Of a stretch of DNA of 64,000 nt, positions 58,970 through 64,000 are shown one piece after another. Position numbers and translations under genes: made by a program. How positions within the stretch are numbered: the first letter of the stretch is position 1; each line of letters opens with the position of its first letter. The notes below the pieces were generated by a model. That model had not been told where the DNA came from and did not search any database. It saw only the letters and a list, made by a program, of their open reading frames with translations. This DNA comes from Solibacillus sp. FSL K6-1523 (GTDB taxonomy: Bacteria > Bacillota > Bacilli > Bacillales_A > Planococcaceae): positions 3,646,001-3,710,000 of the forward strand of contig NZ_JBBOSU010000001.1 of the NCBI RefSeq assembly GCF_038005225.1, in the 5' to 3' direction.

Positions 58970-59746
58970 GTGAATATGATTCAATACGAGCAAAAAGAGT
59001 TTGTTGCATATATTACGTTAAACCGTCCTACAATGCTGAATGCCTTTAACTTCGAAATGCTTGAAGAATTGAGAAGAGTAATTGAATCCATCCAAATTCA
59101 CCCCGATATTCGACTTGTCGTTATTACAGGTGCTGGTGAAAAGGCCTTTTCGGTTGGAGCCGATTTAAAGGAACGTAAAACACTTCCTGATGCATTTGTA
59201 AAGCGAAACTTAAATCGCTTTGGTGAAGTATTTTCTTTAATTGAACAACTTCCTCAACCAACGATTTGTGTTTTAAATGGCTACGCATTTGGTGGCGGCT
59301 TAGAATTAGCACTTGCTTGTGATTTTCGCATTGCTGCCGATCATATTACATTAGGCTTAACCGAAACCAGTCTTGGTATTATACCTGGTGCTGGTGGCAC
59401 GCAGCGTTTACCTCGTCTTATTGGAGAAGCAAAAGCAATGGAGCTTATTTTAACTGCGGCACGAATGAATGCAAATGAAGCATTAAGTTACGGTATCTTA
59501 ACAAAAGTTGTATCAGCAGAGAACTTACATGATGCAACAACTGACTTTGCTACTAACATCTTACGCAATGCACCGATTGCAATTCAACAGGCAAAGTTCG
59601 CCATTAAACAAGGTATGAAAACAGATATCCAAACAGGGTTGCAGATTGAACGAAAGGCCTATGAACTTACTTTACCCACTGAAGACCGGATTGAAGCATT
59701 AAATGCCTTTTCAGAAAAACGCCCCCCTAAATTTAAAGGACGATAA
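58970..59746 (+). CDS. Enoyl-CoA hydratase/isomerase
   Basis: 258 residues from GTG 58970, seven bases after GGAGGT; ATG 58976 is the next choice. Crotonase fold: FSVGADLKERKTLPD (oxyanion hole), NGYAFGGGLELALACDFRIA (about 95-114) and catalytic Glu in ETSLGIIPGAGGTQRLPRL (about 130-148). Hydrates enoyl-CoA in fatty or branched acid breakdown; exact substrate not set. Single plus-strand gene with shared terminator. Confidence 0.92.
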   Translation: MNMIQYEQKEFVAYITLNRPTMLNAFNFEMLEELRRVIESIQIHPDIRLVVITGAGEKAFSVGADLKERKTLPDAFVKRNLNRFGEVFSLIEQLPQPTICVLNGYAFGGGLELALACDFRIAADHITLGLTETSLGIIPGAGGTQRLPRLIGEAKAMELILTAARMNANEALSYGILTKVVSAENLHDATTDFATNILRNAPIAIQQAKFAIKQGMKTDIQTGLQIERKAYELTLPTEDRIEALNAFSEKRPPKFKGR

Positions 59747-59793
59747 AAAGTGACTTAACAAAACAATTTCCACGTTTTGTTAAGTCACTTTTT
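59746..59793. terminator. Bidirectional terminator
   Basis: AAAAGTGACTTAACAAAAC pairs with GTTTTGTTAAGTCACTTTTT: a 19-bp perfect stem between the hydratase and the DedA gene, both ending here. Confidence 0.9.
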
Positions 59794-59799
59794 AAACTT

Positions 59800-60447
59800 T
59801 TACTTCGCTTTTTTCTTTCTCGAACCAATTGCCCCAATAATAGCTGGCAATACTGAAATAACGATTATTAAAATTAAAACTGTTGAGAAGTTATCTTTAA
59901 TAATCGGGATATTTCCGAAAAAGTATCCTAATAATGTGCAGCTCATTACCCATAAAAATGCACCAAACACATTATAAAAAAGGAAATATTTATAATTCAT
60001 GCGGCTTGCACCTGCGATGAACGGAATAAATGTACGAATAAATGGCATGAAACGGGCAATGACGATCGTTTTTCCACCATGTTTATTAAAGAATTTTTGG
60101 GCAATTTCCATGCGCTCTCGATTAATAAAGCGTCCGATAAAACTTTTTTCTGGAATCGACATCCCAACTTTTTTACCGATGTGATAATTGACCGTATCAC
60201 CAATAACAGCAGCGACAAAAAATACAATTAATAGCGTCGTTAAATTAAATGCCCCTAAGGCCGCCATTGTACCACTAGCAAAAAGAAGCGAGTCTCCTGG
60301 TAAAAACGGCATAATAACAATACCCGTTTCTACAAAAATAATCCCAAATAAAATTCCGTAAGACCAGTTCCCAAATTGTTGAATGATTTCAACTAAATGC
60401 TCATCAATATTTAAAATAAAATCAATCAAACCATAAATTATTGACAT
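59800..60447 (-). CDS. DedA-family membrane protein
   Basis: 215 residues from ATG 60447. DedA/SNARE-associated fold: FVETGIVIMPFLPGDSLLFASG (about 41-62), ARFMPFIRTFIPFIAGASRM (about 130-149) re-entrant motifs and terminal helices. Such proteins move or flip undecaprenyl or other phospholipids. Single gene between two terminators. Confidence 0.93.
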   Translation of the reverse strand: MSIIYGLIDFILNIDEHLVEIIQQFGNWSYGILFGIIFVETGIVIMPFLPGDSLLFASGTMAALGAFNLTTLLIVFFVAAVIGDTVNYHIGKKVGMSIPEKSFIGRFINRERMEIAQKFFNKHGGKTIVIARFMPFIRTFIPFIAGASRMNYKYFLFYNVFGAFLWVMSCTLLGYFFGNIPIIKDNFSTVLILIIVISVLPAIIGAIGSRKKKAK

Positions 60448-60567
60448 CTTATTTCTCACTTTCGGCTTAAATTTTCTTTACCATTTTAACATATTCGTAT
60501 TTATGATGCGCTATATCCCCATCATTATTTCAATAGTTAAGACGAATTTATTGCCTACTAGTTGCAT

Positions 60568-60606
60568 GTGCTCCCCTTAAAAATCTGTAACATCCGCTGA
60601 ATCAAG
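60568..60606. repeat. Dispersed structured repeat, copy 5 (truncated)
   Basis: Only TCCCCTTAAAAATCTGTAAC, ATCCGCTGAATCAAGC remain: the middle is deleted. On the minus strand the peptidase gene reads GCTTGATTCAGCGG into it and its TGA stop (60604-60602) is inside the repeat edge. Confidence 0.7.
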
Positions 60607-62578
60607 CTAAATATTGCTTAAACCACCCTGTTATTTGTGCTAAGCGTTCAAGGCGTAAGTTTGGTGCGCCATTTCTAGATAAATTATGATCACATTCAGG
60701 GAATCGGACAAATTCAACTTCCTTACCCATGCGCTTTAATGTAACATGTAATTGCTCTGCCTGCTCGATTGGGCAACGGAAATCACGTTCTCCATGCAAA
60801 ATAAGTAATGGTGTTTCAACTTGTGCAGCATATTTTAACGGGGAATGTTTCCATAGCTTTTCCACATTAGCCATATCCGCTTGCATTTGCCACTCCGAAA
60901 AGTAATAACCAATATCCGATACACCATTGAAGCTAATCCAATTTGAAATCGAACGTTGTGTGACCGCAGCTTTAAATCGATTTGTATGACCTACAATCCA
61001 GTTCGTCATAAAGCCACCATAGCTTCCACCGGTTACACCAAGACGGTTGTCATCTATCCATGAATAATTTGCCAATGCATAATCGACACCCGCCATAATA
61101 TCTTCATAATCCCCACCGCCATAATCACCGCGCACGGCATCCACAAATACCTGGCTATAACCGTGACTACCTCGAGGGTTTACATAAAGTACACCATAGC
61201 CTTGTGCCGCTAATAATTGTAGCTCGTGGAAAAATGTATTGGCATATAAAGTATGTGGTCCACCATGAATTTCAACAATTAAAGGATATTTTTCTCCTTC
61301 CTTAAATTGAGCTGGTTTCATCATCCAACCATGAACAATTGTGCCATCTTTTGATGCATATGAAATTGCTTCTGGTGTAACAAGCTGTACTTCATTTAAA
61401 AAAGATTCATTAAATGTCGTTAACTGCTTCTTCTCACCTGTCGTAATATCAAAATCAAATAGCTCACCTGGGAACGTAGCATTTGATGCCGTTATTAACG
61501 CACGATTGCCATTTTTAAAAATCATATAGCCATAAATATGTTCATTTTCAGGTGATGCAGGATAAATAGCACCGTCCAATGTTGCATAGTAAAGACGTAC
61601 ATCACCACTTGTTGATACTTGGAAATACAAATCATTATTTTCAGTCCACATTACGGCTGGCGCATCTACATTTTGCTGCGTATCAGCAACTGAATAATCA
61701 CCAACTGGGGCATCAAAGCTCTCTGTTAATTTTTGTGTCAAACCCGTTTCACGGTCATATACATAAATATGCCTATGAGTAGCATTTAAGAAGGATTGAT
61801 CTGCCCCTCTATACGCAATATAACGATCATCCAATGAAAATGTTGCGCCTCCGTAGTTGCCATCTGCTTCTACCAATACTTTTTCTTCTTTCGTTTCTAC
61901 ATTTACCAGATAAAGTGGTGTGCGGAAAACATCGTCTGTATTTTCTACACGATTCACACTAATGACTAACCATTTACCATCCTGAGAAATGCCTTGAATA
62001 GAATGAGCATAATCCCCTTCTGTAAATGGCGTAATTTCTTTTGTCTTTAAATCGATTGTAGCAATTTGTGAAAAGCGATTTTGTTGCAATAACCCAACGC
62101 TATCCGCTTTATATTTCATCTTATCGACTATGTAAGGCTTTAGCAGTTTAGATTCTTCCTTCTCCTCTTCTTGTGTAATGGAAAGCCCTCTTTTTACTGA
62201 GCTAGCAATCCAAATTTTATCCCCACAAGGGCTCCATAAAAACTCTTGAACGCCATTTGGTAGCGTCGTAAGTACCTGTGCTTCGCCACCTTGACGATTC
62301 ATTAGGAAAAGTTGATTTTTTTCATTGCGATTCGATAGGTAAGCGATTTGTTTCCCATCTGGTGACCAAGCAGGAGCTGTAATCACTTCATTGCCGAATG
62401 TCCATTGTACGACTTCATTTGTAGCTAAATCGATATGGAATAAATGTGCATTATAATTATTTTCTTTTTCATTTATTTGCGTGCGAACAAATACAGCCTC
62501 TTGTTCACTTGGCGCTAAAACTGGACTTGTAATCGATTGAATTCGGTATAAATCTTCCTTTGTTAAATACGTTGTCAT
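60602..62578 (-). CDS. S9-family peptidase (YuxL-like acylaminoacyl peptidase)
   Basis: About 658 residues from ATG 62578 (the TTG at 62584 is closer to AAGGGGTG). N-terminal beta-propeller (about 1-390; WSPDGKQIAYLSNRNEKNQL) and C-terminal hydrolase with EIHGGPH, nucleophile Ser in GGSYGGFMTNW, Asp in GERDFRCP and His in ECDHNLSRNG. Cytoplasmic oligopeptidase. Its stop lies in a dispersed repeat remnant. Confidence 0.95.
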   Translation of the reverse strand: MTTYLTKEDLYRIQSITSPVLAPSEQEAVFVRTQINEKENNYNAHLFHIDLATNEVVQWTFGNEVITAPAWSPDGKQIAYLSNRNEKNQLFLMNRQGGEAQVLTTLPNGVQEFLWSPCGDKIWIASSVKRGLSITQEEEKEESKLLKPYIVDKMKYKADSVGLLQQNRFSQIATIDLKTKEITPFTEGDYAHSIQGISQDGKWLVISVNRVENTDDVFRTPLYLVNVETKEEKVLVEADGNYGGATFSLDDRYIAYRGADQSFLNATHRHIYVYDRETGLTQKLTESFDAPVGDYSVADTQQNVDAPAVMWTENNDLYFQVSTSGDVRLYYATLDGAIYPASPENEHIYGYMIFKNGNRALITASNATFPGELFDFDITTGEKKQLTTFNESFLNEVQLVTPEAISYASKDGTIVHGWMMKPAQFKEGEKYPLIVEIHGGPHTLYANTFFHELQLLAAQGYGVLYVNPRGSHGYSQVFVDAVRGDYGGGDYEDIMAGVDYALANYSWIDDNRLGVTGGSYGGFMTNWIVGHTNRFKAAVTQRSISNWISFNGVSDIGYYFSEWQMQADMANVEKLWKHSPLKYAAQVETPLLILHGERDFRCPIEQAEQLHVTLKRMGKEVEFVRFPECDHNLSRNGAPNLRLERLAQITGWFKQYLA

Positions 62579-62707
62579 ATTCAAACACCCCTTATTTATT
62601 TCGGTTTTCGTAACAGTTATTCTATCATTAAATACTTATTATTGGAATGATTATTTTATATTTTTAGAATATTGTAATATCATTTTTTTGTAGGAAGTAT
62701 CCAAACT

Positions 62708-62745
62708 AAAAACCCACCATTTCAGTTCGAATGATGGGCTCTGTC
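62708..62745 (-). terminator. Terminator after the acyl-CoA synthetase gene
   Basis: AACCCACCAT pairs imperfectly with ATGATGGGCT; T5 on the minus strand. It lies 6 bp past the gene's stop. Confidence 0.55.
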
Positions 62746-62750
62746 AATAT

Positions 62751-64000
62751 TTATTGTTTCACAGCTTCTTTTAATGAACGGCGTAAAATTTTCCCCGTTG
62801 TATTTTTGGGTAACTCATCGATAATTTCGATCACTGTTGGAATTTTATATTTCACGATATGCTTTGCACAGTAAGCTTGAATATCTTCCACTTTCGTATC
62901 ATGATCTTTCAAGACAACGTATGCATGTACAGCTTCACCAAAATTTGGATCTGGGAACCCTACTACGGCCGCTTCGACAATGCCTGTATGCGAGTAGAGC
63001 ACTTCCTCAACTTCTCGCGGATAAACATTGTAACCGCCGACAATAATCATATCTTTTTTTCGATCAACAATATAAAAATAACCTTCTTCATCACGTCTCG
63101 CTAAGTCGCCTGTATATAGCCACCCGTTACGAATTGCCGCCGCTGTTTCTTCAGGCATTTTATAATAGCCTTTCATCACATTTGGTCCACGGACAATTAA
63201 TTCTCCTACTTCACCTACTGGAACTTCTTCACCGTTTTCATCAACGACTTTATTTTCGACATTCAAAACGGATGTCCCAATCGACCCCGCTTTTCGTTCG
63301 CGATCCGTTGGGTTAAAGCATGTAACGGGTGAAGCTTCTGATAAACCGTAACCTTCAGACACTCGGACATTAAACTTCTCTTCAAAACTATGAAGCAATG
63401 TTACCGGTAATGAAGCGCCACCAGAAATGGCTAAACGCACACTTGAAAATGCATTTGCATCGCCATCATATTGATATAAGAAGTTGTACATTGTCGGAAC
63501 GCCTGCAAAAATTGTCGCTTTATAAGCAGCGGTCAGTTCAAATATTTCAGCTGGGCTAAAACGCGGTGCAAGTAGTAACGTTGCACCTTTCATTAATGGC
63601 GCATTGACGACAACCGTTAACGCAAATACATGGAACACCGGCAACGTTGTAACGACGCGGTCATCCGCTGTCATTTTTAAATATTCACCAACATCACGCG
63701 CATTCGAATAGATATTTTCATGTGTCAGCATCGCACCTTTTGGCTGACCAGTCGTACCCGAAGTATATAAAATAATTGCTGTATCATCTAGATCAACAGC
63801 TACTGGCTCGACCGTATGACTTGTCGCGCTTAGTACTTGTGTAAATAATTTTGTTTTCGCTTTTGCTGCTTCACTTAAAGCTGCATATTTTTCTGCTACA
63901 TCTGGTGTTGTTTCACATATGATATAGTCCGTCACTTGCGGGAATCCTTGCACCCCTGCCTCCACAAGTGGTAATAACATATCTAGTGCAATAACAACTT
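62751..64000 (-). CDS. Long-chain acyl-CoA synthetase, N-terminus outside window
   Basis: At least 416 residues are visible and the frame is open to the edge (VVIALDM precedes the first internal Met), so the true start is beyond 64000; family length is about 515-560. AMP-binding signature [16 protein letters not shown], adenylate motif [47 protein letters not shown] and catalytic Lys in [12 protein letters not shown]. Activates fatty acids with ATP and CoA. The symbol lcfA/fadD is likely but not certain. Confidence 0.93.
   Translation of the reverse strand, partial: VVIALDMLLPLVEAGVQGFPQVTDYIICETTPDVAEKYAALSEAAKAKTKLFTQVLSATSHTVEPVAVDLDDTAIILYTSGTTGQPKGAMLTHENIYSNARDVGEYLKMTADDRVVTTLPVFHVFALTVVVNAPLMKGATLLLAPRFSPAEIFELTAAYKATIFAGVPTMYNFLYQYDGDANAFSSVRLAISGGASLPVTLLHSFEEKFNVRVSEGYGLSEASPVTCFNPTDRERKAGSIGTSVLNVENKVVDENGEEVPVGEVGELIVRGPNVMKGYYKMPEETAAAIRNGWLYTGDLARRDEEGYFYIVDRKKDMIIVGGYNVYPREVEEVLYSHTGIVEAAVVGFPDPNFGEAVHAYVVLKDHDTKVEDIQAYCAKHIVKYKIPTVIEIIDELPKNTTGKILRRSLKEAVKQ

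Overview
The window comes from a low-GC, endospore-forming Firmicute, most likely a Planococcaceae genus such as Solibacillus or Lysinibacillus (inference). The evidence is a CotF-type coat protein, Crh, HPrK, CggR, WhiA, a CtsR-box clpP promoter, short-form HisG plus HisZ, and gene orders known from Bacillus subtilis (cggR-gapA-pgk-tpiA-gpmI-eno; smpB-rnr-est-secG; hprK-lgt-ppaX-yvoF-his-yvcD-trxB-yvcI-rapZ-yvcK-whiA-crh).

Positions 1-16350 are accessory DNA. At the left edge a minus-strand operon reads: promoter, a ~260-nt structured untranslated region, a defence-type reverse transcriptase (YCDD), then a YobI-like membrane P-loop NTPase cut by the window edge. A plus-strand PD-(D/E)XK nuclease/DUF2075 helicase follows. 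From 5964 to 16420 lies a ~10.4-kb integrated element inserted at the 3' end of ssrA. It is bounded by 68-bp direct repeats (67/68 identical) and carries a tyrosine integrase beside the intact ssrA. Its cargo is a DUF4365-like nuclease gene with a channel-like membrane gene, a second small recombinase, a zinc-ribbon protein, an Ala/Gly-rich membrane protein, two plus-strand membrane-anchored proteins of unknown role, and a possible replication or DNA-binding gene.

From about 16355 rightward the window is mostly conserved core: tmRNA and SmpB, RNase R, carboxylesterase, SecG, an IS3/IS150-type element beside eno, the glycolytic operon under CggR, an amino-acid ABC transporter, tRNA-Arg(CCG), clpP, the crh-whiA-yvcK-rapZ cluster, thioredoxin reductase, a histidine operon lacking hisA, the hprK-lgt-ppaX-yvoF cluster, and lipid and peptide metabolism genes.

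Two repeat families overlay the core. One is an array of GGCTAGTT motifs phased at about 21 bp (23456-23749, with a second at 38183-38232). The other is a dispersed structured element (five copies, 26593-60606) that shows compensatory changes in a hairpin and often supplies or abuts the stop codon of the upstream gene. The strongest candidate for a little-described system is the ncRNA-RT-NTPase operon at 1-2898; the nuclease/channel pair at 6289-8673 is second.
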